From the NCBI GenBank assembly GCA_900772705.1, contig CAAGRQ010000181.1, forward strand, positions 1-22,848: a stretch of DNA of 22,848 nt. The letters are read 5' to 3'. This DNA is from Clostridia bacterium (GTDB taxonomy: Bacteria; Bacillota; Clostridia; Oscillospirales; Acutalibacteraceae). Below the pieces are notes generated by a model. It did no database searches and was not told the DNA's origin. It saw nothing but the letters and a program-made list of their open reading frames with translations. The position numbers were made by a program, and so were the translations under genes. Shown here one piece after another: positions 14,411-21,767 of this stretch; the stretch's first letter is position 1; each line of letters opens with the position of its first letter.

Positions 14411-16243
14411 TTACTTTTTAATACTTTTTGCTTGAACGAAAGTGTCCGAATCATTATCAAAAGTTACGGTAACGGTGTCGCCCTTTTTCATAAGAAGAAC
14501 ATCCATACAATCCGTAACGGCGATATAGTAATACTTGCCGTTAATTTGGAGATAGTAAACGGTATTTCCGTCATTTACGGAGGTCATAATATCCGTAATT
14601 TCTCCGCTGACGGTATTCTGCTTTGCGGCGTCCTCGCCATTATCGTCAATAATAGTATCCTCATCGGAATCGACCTTATAATCGTCTGCATCTGCCGATG
14701 CGTCAACTATATTCTTGGCTTTAAGTGCTGCGATATAATTCTCAACTGCGGCGTTGAGTGCTCCTGCGTCGCTCTTTTCGACATCCAAAAGGCCTGTACC
14801 GACAACAGTCTTATCATCAAGATTGACAAGAGCATAACCCTTAACCGTATAACTGTCACCGTAAAGAGACATAAAGTAGGTGGGTTGCTCCTCTATATCA
14901 AGAAGAATCGGGAAGATTGCACGGTAGCCGTAATTTTGAACAGCATCCTCTGCCGACTGCTGAGCCGAACTCTCTATGGCGCCGCCGTTTTTATAATATC
15001 TAAGTTCCTTTGTTCTCTGATTGCAGAAAATAAAGCCGAAGTTTGAAGCGTCGGATTCGCTCGAAGTTACTCCCGTATAAACCCAAACATCATCGTCCAT
15101 GGCAATATTACCGCTGCCCTGAGACGCTACATTTACATCATTTTGGAAAATAATCGAGTTCCAGAACCCCTGCGAAAGTTTACCGTGGTAGTTATACTGC
15201 TGAATAAGAAGCGACTCACTGTAAACAACATCTATCCAGTTATATGTCTTATCATTGCGAACGACATCAATATCGAGGTAAGTGCTTTCCCCGTTTAATG
15301 CATCGGTAATGATTGCGCCCTTAACATCGGTACCGCCGAACAGACCGATTGTCTTATCAAGCACGGGAGTTATCCAATAAGGGTGTCCCTCATCGTCTAT
15401 TTCAAAATTCGGAGTGTCCATAATAGCGGTTGGATACTGAAATCTCAAATGACGAATCAATTTTTCGTTAAACAGTTCGGTGGGCGAATACTTAATTCCC
15501 TCGCCGAACTTGTCGATACAATTTACAGCCGTTACCTTTTGGCTCACAAGGTCGATAAGCATATAAGCCGGCAAGCCGTTCTTTGTATTATTAAACCACT
15601 TAAACACATCGGCATACTCGAGATACGCTACTCGTGCAGGGTGACCCTGATAGTTAATCTGAGTCGATTCCGACGATACAACGTACTGGCTCTTATATTC
15701 GCTGAGCGAACCGAGTTGCTGATCTGCGAGAACCTTGGAGGTTGTGGCGTCAAGTCGTGGCACCTGGTCATACTTAATATCGGAAAAATCCTCGGAAAAG
15801 TCGCTGTCCTGAACCGTTACAAGATTGCTGTAATCCTTTGCTCTGAAGAAGGTACAGCCGACAAGCCAGCCGACAAGCATCACAGCCAAAATCACAACAA
15901 CAAGAACAATAGGCACAACGGATTTCTTCTTAAAATACGCATTGCTCTCCGCCCTCTTGTTTCCTCCGATAAAGAGGAAAAACGAGCCGACAAACACGGC
16001 GATAATAAGAAAAATAAAAGTATAAAAGTCCGTTGACTTAAAATTAAGTGCGGGAATCATCATATAATATGCGCCTGCTCCGACAATAACGGTAGTCAAA
16101 AGCGAAAGCAAAATTTTCTTAGGCAGGTTCTTAGGCTTAACAACCACCTCTACATCGTCCTTGTCGGGCCACTTGAATTTGGACTTAAAGCTGTCGATTA
16201 CTTCATCGGCATCATAGTCCATATTCGGAATTTTATCATTCAT
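14411..16243 (-). CDS. Uncharacterised membrane protein with large extracytoplasmic region
   Basis: The protein has 610 residues and I do not recognise a named family. The N-terminal ~42 residues are polar and acidic. Three hydrophobic segments follow (about 43-66, 73-93 and 109-132), the last ending LVGCTFF. The remaining ~475 residues are soluble, probably outside. That part has repeated aromatic/charged blocks (GHPARVAYLEYADVFKW; GHPYWITPVLDKTIGLFG; YNYHGKLSQGFWNS), an Asp/Glu-rich linker (about 515-540), and a terminal ~65-residue beta-rich module (SGEITDIMTSVNDGNTVYYL...) that looks OB-like. AAGGAG precedes the ATG and a good promoter lies upstream. The coding sequence resembles its neighbours, with no sign of transfer. 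Confidence 0.85.
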   Translation of the reverse strand: MNDKIPNMDYDADEVIDSFKSKFKWPDKDDVEVVVKPKNLPKKILLSLLTTVIVGAGAYYMMIPALNFKSTDFYTFIFLIIAVFVGSFFLFIGGNKRAESNAYFKKKSVVPIVLVVVILAVMLVGWLVGCTFFRAKDYSNLVTVQDSDFSEDFSDIKYDQVPRLDATTSKVLADQQLGSLSEYKSQYVVSSESTQINYQGHPARVAYLEYADVFKWFNNTKNGLPAYMLIDLVSQKVTAVNCIDKFGEGIKYSPTELFNEKLIRHLRFQYPTAIMDTPNFEIDDEGHPYWITPVLDKTIGLFGGTDVKGAIITDALNGESTYLDIDVVRNDKTYNWIDVVYSESLLIQQYNYHGKLSQGFWNSIIFQNDVNVASQGSGNIAMDDDVWVYTGVTSSESDASNFGFIFCNQRTKELRYYKNGGAIESSAQQSAEDAVQNYGYRAIFPILLDIEEQPTYFMSLYGDSYTVKGYALVNLDDKTVVGTGLLDVEKSDAGALNAAVENYIAALKAKNIVDASADADDYKVDSDEDTIIDDNGEDAAKQNTVSGEITDIMTSVNDGNTVYYLQINGKYYYIAVTDCMDVLLMKKGDTVTVTFDNDSDTFVQAKSIKK

Positions 16244-16273
16244 AAATTTATCTCCTTAAAAAGTAGTATTATG

Positions 16274-16302
16274 ATTATACTATATATTGCACCTTTTTAC
16301 AA
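16274..16302 (-). promoter_or_regulatory. Sigma-A promoter of the 610-residue protein gene
   Basis: On the minus strand TTGTAA (16297-16302) and TATAAT (16274-16279) are spaced 17 bp. The -35 box directly abuts the T-tract of the ktrA terminator. Confidence 0.75.
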
Positions 16303-16344
16303 GAAAAATAACGGCACTGACGCAAAACAAATGCGCCGGTGCCG
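16302..16344 (-). terminator. Intrinsic terminator of the trkH/ktrB-ktrA operon
   Basis: The bases 16312-16323 pair with 16333-16344 (CGGCAC with GTGCCG, then one G-T pair, one G-C pair, one mismatch and CGC with GCG). On the minus strand this is followed by TTATTTTTC. Confidence 0.85.
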
Positions 16345-16359
16345 AATAAAACAGATATA

Positions 16360-17007
16360 TCAAATACGAAAGCACCTTTGAAGCTGCTTATATGTTCCAA
16401 TAACCAAAAGGGTCATATTGCTCTCAAGTGCGGTATCGGGTGAAAATGTAACATCCACATTGCCCCTTTGCTTAATAGCCAAAATATTTATTCCGTACTT
16501 TCTTCTTATATCAAGTTTTGACACGGTTTTGCCCACCCAACTGTCGGGAACGGCAACCTCAAAAATGGCATGAGAATCATCTACTTTAATATAATCGAGA
16601 ATGTGGTCGGCTGTGTAGCGGATAGACGCCCATTTTGCAATTTGCTTTTCGGGATAAACAACCTCGTCCGCTCCGTTTCTCAAAAGGAATTTTTCCTGCA
16701 CGTCTCTCTCCGCTCTGGAAACGACCAGCCTTGCGCCCAATTCTTTCAGAAGCGAAGTAGTTTCAAGCGAGTTCTGAAAATTTCCGCCGATTGTAACAAA
16801 GCACACATCGTAATTATCAACGCCGAGAGATTTCAAAAATTCGCTGTTTGTGCTGTCGCCGATTTGGGCATTCGTTACAAAAGGCAAAACAGCATTTACT
16901 CTTTCCTCATTATTATCCACCGCCATTATTTCGTGGCCGAGATTATTCATTTCTATTGCAATATGCTTTCCGAATCTGCCCAAACCTATAAGCAAAATAT
17001 TTTTCAT
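16360..17007 (-). CDS. ktrA: Potassium uptake regulatory subunit, KtrA/TrkA type
   Basis: The protein has 215 residues, the length of a one-module KtrA. An RCK_N Rossmann domain (about 1-125) opens with ILLIGLGRFGKHIAIEM (GxGxxG) and ends its second strand in an acidic AVDNNEERV that reads the nucleotide ribose. Next come LGVDNYDVCFVTIGGNF and the RNGADEVVYPEKQIAK block. An RCK_C domain (about 135-215) follows, where c-di-AMP binds in Firmicute homologues. KtrA rings bind ATP/ADP on the cytoplasmic face and gate the KtrB channel. It begins 13 bp after the channel gene in the same transcript. Confidence 0.93.
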   Translation of the reverse strand: MKNILLIGLGRFGKHIAIEMNNLGHEIMAVDNNEERVNAVLPFVTNAQIGDSTNSEFLKSLGVDNYDVCFVTIGGNFQNSLETTSLLKELGARLVVSRAERDVQEKFLLRNGADEVVYPEKQIAKWASIRYTADHILDYIKVDDSHAIFEVAVPDSWVGKTVSKLDIRRKYGINILAIKQRGNVDVTFSPDTALESNMTLLVIGTYKQLQRCFRI

Positions 17008-17020
17008 AATTATAAACCCC

Positions 17021-18358
17021 TTATCCTACCGTAATTTTTTCAAGCGGATACATCGCACCGCTGCGCCTTTTTTCCACTATCGTTGCATATACAAAGGTGA
17101 GTCCGCCGACTCTGCCCAAAAACATAAGCACAATCAAAATTAATTGGGAAGCAATACCGAGTTTAGGCGTTATGCCGAGAGTCAGTCCTACCGTTCCGAC
17201 TGCCGACGCAGTTTCAAACAGGCAATCGCTGAGGCTGAGTCCCTCAATCGAACAAATAGCCACACCGCCCACAAAAAACAGCGAGCAATACATTGTAAAA
17301 ACAGTTGCGGCGTTTTTAATAACGCTGTTATCTATTCTTCTGTCAAATATCTCTGCGTTTTCTTTTTTCTTAAAAGTAGAAAGAGCGTTCAGCGTAAGAA
17401 CCGCAAGAGTAGTCGTTTTCATACCGCCGGCAGTGGAACTCGGCGAGCCGCCTATCAGCATTAAAAATATCATAATCGCCTTTGACGAAGATGAAAGTTT
17501 GTTCAAATCGTAGGTATTAAAACCTGCCGTTCTGGGAGTGACAGTCTGAAACAAAGAGCCGAGCACACCGTTGCCTGTCGGCATGTCGGAAAAATCAAAT
17601 ATAAAGTACCAAACTGCCGGAGCCGCTATCAAAATCAATGTTGTTAAAAGGACAATTTTGCTTTGAAGCGAATAGCGTCTAAAGCGAAGTTTATTTGTGC
17701 ACACATCGTTCCAAGTAAAAAATCCTATTCCGCCGATTATAATTAAAAGCATTACGGTTATATTAATCAGCGGATTGTTTGCATATCCCGTCAGCGAAAC
17801 AAAAGGTTTTTCCGCCGTACCCAATATGTCAAATCCGGCATTGCAAAATGCCGACACGGAATGAAACAGCGCCATCCATATTCCCTTTAAGCCGTAATCA
17901 CGGCAAAACACGGGAAGCATAAGAAGCATACCGATAAGTTCCGTTATTGCAGTGCCGCACAAAATGAATCTTGTCAAGCGCACAATTCCGCCGACCTTAG
18001 GCGCCGCTATTGCGTCCTGCAATGTACTTCGCTGCATAAGCGAAATCCTTTTCCCCGACAGCATGGTAAATGAAACCGCAACAGTCACAACTCCGAGTCC
18101 GCCGATTTGTATAAGCAAAAGTATTACAGCCTGACCGAAGACCGACCAATAACTGCCCGTATCGTTAAGCACAAGACCCGTAACGCACACTGCCGACGTT
18201 GAAGTAAAAAGCGCCTGATTAAACGGAGTTACCGCACCGCTTTTCGACGATATGGGAAGCATCAAAAGAAACGCCCCGACCAGTATTACCGCCGCAAATC
18301 CGAGAACAATTTTTCTAGATGATGAAAGTCTTTTTTTCTTATGCACAATATCAGACAT
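17021..18358 (-). CDS. ktrB: Potassium transporter membrane subunit, TrkH/KtrB family
   Basis: The protein has about 445 residues. It has the four repeated membrane-pore-membrane units of the superfamily, each with its filter glycine: SAVCVTGL, SAFCNAGF, TPRTAGF and SAVGTVGL. About eight further hydrophobic helices match K+-translocating KtrB subunits. The C-terminus ends YPLEKITVG. The ATG at 18358 is preferred; a GTG two codons earlier (18364) is also possible because the GAGAG ribosome site is poor and suits either. It forms an operon with ktrA, making a complete Ktr-type K+ uptake system. No c-di-AMP riboswitch fits the short leader. Confidence 0.93.
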   Translation of the reverse strand: MSDIVHKKKRLSSSRKIVLGFAAVILVGAFLLMLPISSKSGAVTPFNQALFTSTSAVCVTGLVLNDTGSYWSVFGQAVILLLIQIGGLGVVTVAVSFTMLSGKRISLMQRSTLQDAIAAPKVGGIVRLTRFILCGTAITELIGMLLMLPVFCRDYGLKGIWMALFHSVSAFCNAGFDILGTAEKPFVSLTGYANNPLINITVMLLIIIGGIGFFTWNDVCTNKLRFRRYSLQSKIVLLTTLILIAAPAVWYFIFDFSDMPTGNGVLGSLFQTVTPRTAGFNTYDLNKLSSSSKAIMIFLMLIGGSPSSTAGGMKTTTLAVLTLNALSTFKKKENAEIFDRRIDNSVIKNAATVFTMYCSLFFVGGVAICSIEGLSLSDCLFETASAVGTVGLTLGITPKLGIASQLILIVLMFLGRVGGLTFVYATIVEKRRSGAMYPLEKITVG

Positions 18359-18403
18359 ACGCACAATTCTCTCATTCGTTATTAATTAAATCAATACGGC
18401 TAC

Positions 18404-18412
18404 ATTATAGCA
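18404..18412 (-). promoter_or_regulatory. Extended -10 promoter of ktrB-ktrA
   Basis: TGCTATAAT on the minus strand (TATAAT at 18404-18409) lies about 46 bp before the ATG. The -35 region is poor (TGTTAT at 17 bp), which an extended -10 can compensate. The leader is about 39 nt. Confidence 0.6.
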
Positions 18413-18462
18413 CAAAGGAATATAAAATAACAGACGGTAAAATAAATTTTACATAATTTATA

Positions 18463-18493
18463 TAAAAACACCCCCGCAAAAAATACGGAGGTG
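18463..18493 (-). terminator. Intrinsic terminator of pnp
   Basis: CACCTCCG (minus strand, complement of 18493-18486) pairs with CGGGGGTG (complement of 18476-18469, one G-T pair), followed by TTTTTAT. It lies 14 bp after the pnp stop. Confidence 0.85.
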
Positions 18494-18506
18494 CATATAT
18501 ATCAGA

Positions 18507-20696
18507 TTATCTTCTGTCGCCACGGCGATGATTGTCTCTTCTTGGCTTGCGAGGAGTTTCGTCAATCTCGTTTTCGGGAGTCATACCCTCAAGTTCGATT
18601 AATGCGTCTCTTCTTGAAAGATTGATTCTGCCCTGATCGTCGATTTCAATGCACTTAACGATGATTGAATCGCCCACATTAACGACATCCTCTACCTTTT
18701 CTGTTCTCTTAACATCAAGACGGGAAATGTGAACAAGACCCTCCTTGCCCGGAGCAATCTCAACGAAAGCGCCGAAGTTCATGATACGGGTTACAACGCC
18801 GTTATAGAAAGCGCCAACCTCCGGGTCGGTAGCAATAAGTTTAACAACGCTTACAGCGCCCTCGCACTTTTCTGCGTCAACGCCGGAAATATAAACTCTG
18901 CCGTCCTCCTCAATGTTGATTTTAACATCATATTCGGACTGGATTTCCTGAATAACCTTGCCGCCCTTACCGATTACATCACCGATTTTATCCGGGTCAA
19001 TCTGAAGAGTATACATCTTAGGAGCGTACTTTGAAAGTTCCTTACGAGGCTCGCTGATAACAGGAAGCATAATCTCGTCAAGAATATAATTTCTTGCCTT
19101 ATGTGTCTTTGCGAAAGCCTCTTTGATGATTTCGGGAGTAAGGCCGTGTACTTTAAGATCCATCTGAATAGCGGTAATGCCCTTCTTAGTACCTGCTACC
19201 TTGAAGTCCATATCGCCGTAGAAGTCCTCAAGACCCTGAATATCAACCATGGTCATAAAGTCGCCGTAAACGCCCTCATCACCTGTGATAAGACCGCAGG
19301 AGATACCTGCAACCGGAGCCTTAATCGGAACGCCTGCTGCCATAAGAGCAAGAGTAGAACCGCAGATTGAGCCCTGTGATGTTGAACCGTTTGAAGAAAG
19401 AACTTCTGATACAACACGGATAGCGTACGGGAACTCATCAACAGACGGAAGTACCGGAACAAGAGCCTTTTCTGCAAGAGCACCGTGACCGATTTCTCTT
19501 CTGCCCGGACCTCTCGACGGCTTTGTTTCGCCTACGGAGTATGACGGGAAGTTGTAATGGTGGATATATCTCTTTTCGGTCTGCTCGTCAAGACCGTCAA
19601 GCTGCTGAGCATCGTTCATAGGGCCGAGTGTTGCAACAGAGAGTACCTGAGTCTGACCTCTTGTAAACATACCTGAGCCGTGAACTCTTGCAAGAAGGTC
19701 AACCTCTGCATTAAGAGGACGGATTTCGTCAATGCCTCTGCCGTCAACTCTCTTATGCTCGTCCTTGAGCCAAGCACGAACAATGTGCTTTTGAACAAGA
19801 TACATAATCTCGTCAATCTTTGCCTCATTGCCCTCGAATTTTTCGTCAAACTTCTCGTGAACAGCCTCATAAATCGGAAGAAGAGCCTCATCACGAACAT
19901 TCTTATCGTCTGTATCAAGTGCTTTCTTAACATCTTCTGCACAGAAAGCCTCAATCTCAGCCATAATTTCAGGGTCCGGATCAGATGACTCATAAGCGAA
20001 CTTGGGCTTACCTACCTCATCAACAATACCCTGGATAAATTTAACAATCTTCTTGTTTTCCTCATGGCCTGCCATAATAGCGTTGAACATTGTGTCGTCA
20101 TCGATTTCGTTACCGCCTGCCTCAATCATAGCAACAAGGTCTGCTGTTGAAGCAACTGTAAGAACGAGATCGCTCTTTGCTCTGTCCTCAAGGCCCGGGT
20201 TAATGACAATATTACCGTCAACAAGACCTACATTCACGCCCGAGATAGGTCCGTCCCACGGAATATCTGAAATAGCGATTGCGGCAGAAACACCGATCAT
20301 AGCGGTGATTTCAGGTGAGCAATCGGGATCAACCGACATAACGGTAGCAACAACCGAACAATCGTTACGCAAATCCTTTGGGAAAAGCGGACGGATAGGA
20401 CGGTCGATGCAACGAGATGTGAGGATGGCTTTCTCGGAAGCTCTGCCCTCTCTTCTCTGGAATGAGCCGGGGATACGGCCGACGGAATACATTTTCTCCT
20501 CGTAGTCAACGCTGAGCGGGAAGAAGTCTACACCCTCTCTCGGCTTTGCCGAAGCGGTTACATTACAAAGCACCTCTGTCTCGCCGTAACGAGCAAGAAT
20601 AGATGCATTTGCAAGGCCGCACATCTTACCTGTTTCAAGGGTCAATTTTCTGCCTGCAAGTTCGGTTTCCCAAACTTTGAAATTCTTAAAAAACAT
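18507..20696 (-). CDS. pnp: Polynucleotide phosphorylase (PNPase)
   Basis: The protein has 729 residues. Two RNase PH domains (about 10-230 and 310-540) flank an all-helical domain. The second contains GRGIDEIRPL, the HHYNFPSYSVGE block, GPGRREIGHGALAE and SSNGSTSQGSICGSTLALM, which carry catalytic and phosphate-binding residues. A KH domain (about 560-620) has IGDVIGKGGKVIQEI. An S1 domain (about 625-695) has GVVTRIMNFGAFVEIAPGKEGLVHIS. The tail is basic (RKPRRDNHRRGDRR). The enzyme is a phosphorolytic 3'-5' exoribonuclease trimer of RNA turnover. The ribosome site is GAGAGGT. It lies downstream of rpsO, the widely conserved rpsO-pnp order, behind a long leader hairpin. Confidence 0.98.
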   Translation of the reverse strand: MFFKNFKVWETELAGRKLTLETGKMCGLANASILARYGETEVLCNVTASAKPREGVDFFPLSVDYEEKMYSVGRIPGSFQRREGRASEKAILTSRCIDRPIRPLFPKDLRNDCSVVATVMSVDPDCSPEITAMIGVSAAIAISDIPWDGPISGVNVGLVDGNIVINPGLEDRAKSDLVLTVASTADLVAMIEAGGNEIDDDTMFNAIMAGHEENKKIVKFIQGIVDEVGKPKFAYESSDPDPEIMAEIEAFCAEDVKKALDTDDKNVRDEALLPIYEAVHEKFDEKFEGNEAKIDEIMYLVQKHIVRAWLKDEHKRVDGRGIDEIRPLNAEVDLLARVHGSGMFTRGQTQVLSVATLGPMNDAQQLDGLDEQTEKRYIHHYNFPSYSVGETKPSRGPGRREIGHGALAEKALVPVLPSVDEFPYAIRVVSEVLSSNGSTSQGSICGSTLALMAAGVPIKAPVAGISCGLITGDEGVYGDFMTMVDIQGLEDFYGDMDFKVAGTKKGITAIQMDLKVHGLTPEIIKEAFAKTHKARNYILDEIMLPVISEPRKELSKYAPKMYTLQIDPDKIGDVIGKGGKVIQEIQSEYDVKINIEEDGRVYISGVDAEKCEGAVSVVKLIATDPEVGAFYNGVVTRIMNFGAFVEIAPGKEGLVHISRLDVKRTEKVEDVVNVGDSIIVKCIEIDDQGRINLSRRDALIELEGMTPENEIDETPRKPRRDNHRRGDRR

Positions 20697-20719
20697 ACTT
20701 TTACCTCTCTAAAAATTTT

Positions 20720-20728
20720 ATTATATCA
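20720..20728 (-). promoter_or_regulatory. Candidate extended -10 promoter of pnp
   Basis: TGATATAAT on the minus strand (TATAAT at 20720-20725) directly follows the large leader hairpin and would leave only a short leader before the pnp ATG. There is no convincing -35. Confidence 0.4.
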
Positions 20729-20804
20729 AAAGGAGGCAATAGTAATAAACACAATCTACGATTTTTCATAGGCTCTGTTTACTACTATTTTTACGCCTCC
20801 CTTT
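20728..20804 (-). promoter_or_regulatory. Long hairpin in the pnp leader
   Basis: On the minus strand an outer 10-bp helix (20804-20795 with 20737-20728, one G-U) and an inner 14-bp helix (20789-20776 with 20751-20738, one G-U) stack around a 5-nt bulge (20794-20790) and a 24-nt loop. Both non-Watson-Crick positions are G-U only when read as minus-strand RNA, so the fold belongs to a transcript running toward pnp. It ends in UUUU. Possible roles are an RNase III/PNPase control site or an attenuator. Confidence 0.65.
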
Positions 20805-20814
20805 CGGTATCAAA

Positions 20815-20850
20815 TTAACAAAAACAGGCGACACAAAAAAGTATCGCCTG
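20815..20850 (-). terminator. Intrinsic terminator downstream of rpsO
   Basis: On the minus strand CAGGCGA (complement of 20850-20844) pairs with TCGCCTG (complement of 20831-20825), followed by TTTTTGTTAATTT. It lies about 285 nt after the rpsO stop, beyond the palindromic element. Confidence 0.75.
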
Positions 20851-20854
20851 CATA

Positions 20855-21128
20855 AAGCAAGCGAGAATAATCCAAATGCGTTTTTTGCATGCCGATTTTT
20901 CGCATAGCGTCGTTAAAATACTCGTTAATCCAAAAGGATTAACTGCGTTTTATGCCTAGCTCTACATAAAAATCGGCTATGAAAAAAATCTTTGACTTCA
21001 AACGATTTGATTTTCGAGTAGATTTTTACGCGGAGAATGTAGCAAGGCTGACGCCTTGCAAAGCCGACAAGTGAAAATATACCGAAAAGAGACCGTTTGA
21101 AGCGTGTTTGGATTTTTCTAACTTGCTT
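20855..21128. repeat. 274-bp self-complementary element with 26-bp terminal inverted repeats
   Basis: The ends are imperfect inverted repeats: 20855-20880 with 21103-21128 (7-bp, 4-bp and 12-bp blocks, the last with two G-T pairs). Arm 1 is 20881-20900 with 20968-20988 (19 bp, one mismatch, one bulge), topped by GCATA/TATGC and GTTAATCC-AAAA-GGATTAAC (20924-20943). Arm 2 is 20996-21004 with 21094-21102 (9 bp), then 21011-21029 with 21071-21088 (17 bp), capped by GCAAGGC-TGAC-GCCTTGC (21042-21059). Both arms abut the end repeats, forming a three-way junction. It has no ORF of note. A MITE-like element or structured RNA fits. The right end is 6 bp from the rpsO stop. Confidence 0.75.
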
Positions 21129-21134
21129 AGAACA

Positions 21135-21431
21135 TTAGTCCTCGTTCTCAGCCAAGTTACGCTCAAGAGTGTTACGAATGCCAAGTTTTGCAATAAGTTC
21201 ACGGTATTCGTTAATGTCGTTCTTATAGATGTAAGTGAGAAGGTTTCTTCTGTGACCTACCATCTTAAGAAGACCGCGGCGTGAGTGATGGTCCTTCTTA
21301 TGAGTCTTAAGGTGCTCTGTAAGGTCGTTGATTCTCTTTGTAAGAACTGCAACCTGTACCTGAGCAGAACCTGTATCACCCTCGTGGGTAGCGTATTCAG
21401 CCATAATAGCTTGCTTTTCTGCCTGTGTCAT
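21135..21431 (-). CDS. rpsO: Ribosomal protein S15
   Basis: The protein has 98 residues. The four-helix S15 fold is clear: GDTGSAQVQVAVLTKRINDL, the 16S-binding HLKTHKKDHHSRRGLL block and GHRRNLLTYIYKND. The usual protein stops near residue 88, shortly after KLGIR; here about ten extra residues (NTLERNLAENED) follow. The ATG at 21431 has AAAGGTGA 7 bp upstream. S15 is a primary 16S binder that nucleates the platform of the 30S subunit and commonly represses its own mRNA. It precedes pnp but is separated from it by the palindromic element and a terminator. Confidence 0.97.
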   Translation of the reverse strand: MTQAEKQAIMAEYATHEGDTGSAQVQVAVLTKRINDLTEHLKTHKKDHHSRRGLLKMVGHRRNLLTYIYKNDINEYRELIAKLGIRNTLERNLAENED

Positions 21432-21438
21432 AATTCAT

Positions 21439-21537
21439 TCACCTTTCATAATATTATTGCATTGCAAAAAACACAGTAACGGGCTAAGGTGACGCCGTAT
21501 CCGACTTACCCCCGAAACCGAGTCATTCGCACTAAGC
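21439..21537 (-). promoter_or_regulatory. rpsO leader with anti-Shine-Dalgarno sequence
   Basis: On the minus strand TCACCTT (21492-21486) is perfectly complementary to the ribosome site AAGGTGA (21445-21439). The leader also holds GACT/AGTC and ACGG/CCGT stems. This fits S15 autoregulation by ribosome-site masking, but it is an inference from pairing only. Confidence 0.5.
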
Positions 21538-21543
21538 AATGAG

Positions 21544-21572
21544 ATTATAACACAAGAGATATGATTTGTAAA
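21544..21572 (-). promoter_or_regulatory. Sigma-A promoter of rpsO
   Basis: On the minus strand TTTACA (21567-21572) and TATAAT (21544-21549) are spaced 17 bp. The predicted leader is about 105 nt. Confidence 0.82.
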
Positions 21573-21645
21573 GAATTTTTTTATTGCCAAACAAATTATA
21601 AAAAAGAAGCAGTATATAAAGGTATAAAATAAGATAAAAAAGTTA

Positions 21646-21673
21646 TTGACATTTCGGCATTTTCTGCTATAAT
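21646..21673 (+). promoter_or_regulatory. Sigma-A promoter of rplU-prp-rpmA
   Basis: Perfect TTGACA (21646-21651) and TATAAT (21668-21673) are spaced 16 bp, with a TGC extension of the -10. Confidence 0.88.
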
Positions 21674-21679
21674 AATTAA

Positions 21680-21767
21680 GCCGCATATTATGGGTTAAAG
21701 AAATGCACGCTTAATAAAACCCGAGCATTCACCTATCGTAGCGAGACTTATGAAGGAGATATATACT
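21680..21767 (+). promoter_or_regulatory. Leader of rplU, candidate L21 leader
   Basis: GGGTT (21692-21696) pairs with AACCC (21718-21722). AATGC in its loop (21702-21706) can pair with GCATT (21725-21729), giving an H-type pseudoknot. The loop ATGC can alternatively pair with GCAT at 21683-21686. L21 leaders are known in Firmicutes, but I cannot confirm that this matches the described consensus. Confidence 0.5.

Noticed and set aside
18365..18405. c-di-AMP (ydaO-type) riboswitch before the potassium uptake operon
   Set aside because: The leader is about 39 nt, far too short for that class.
20855..21128. CRISPR array or toxin-antitoxin locus in the rpsO-pnp spacer
   Set aside because: There are no evenly spaced direct repeats and no small ORF with a ribosome site; all repeats are inverted and nested.
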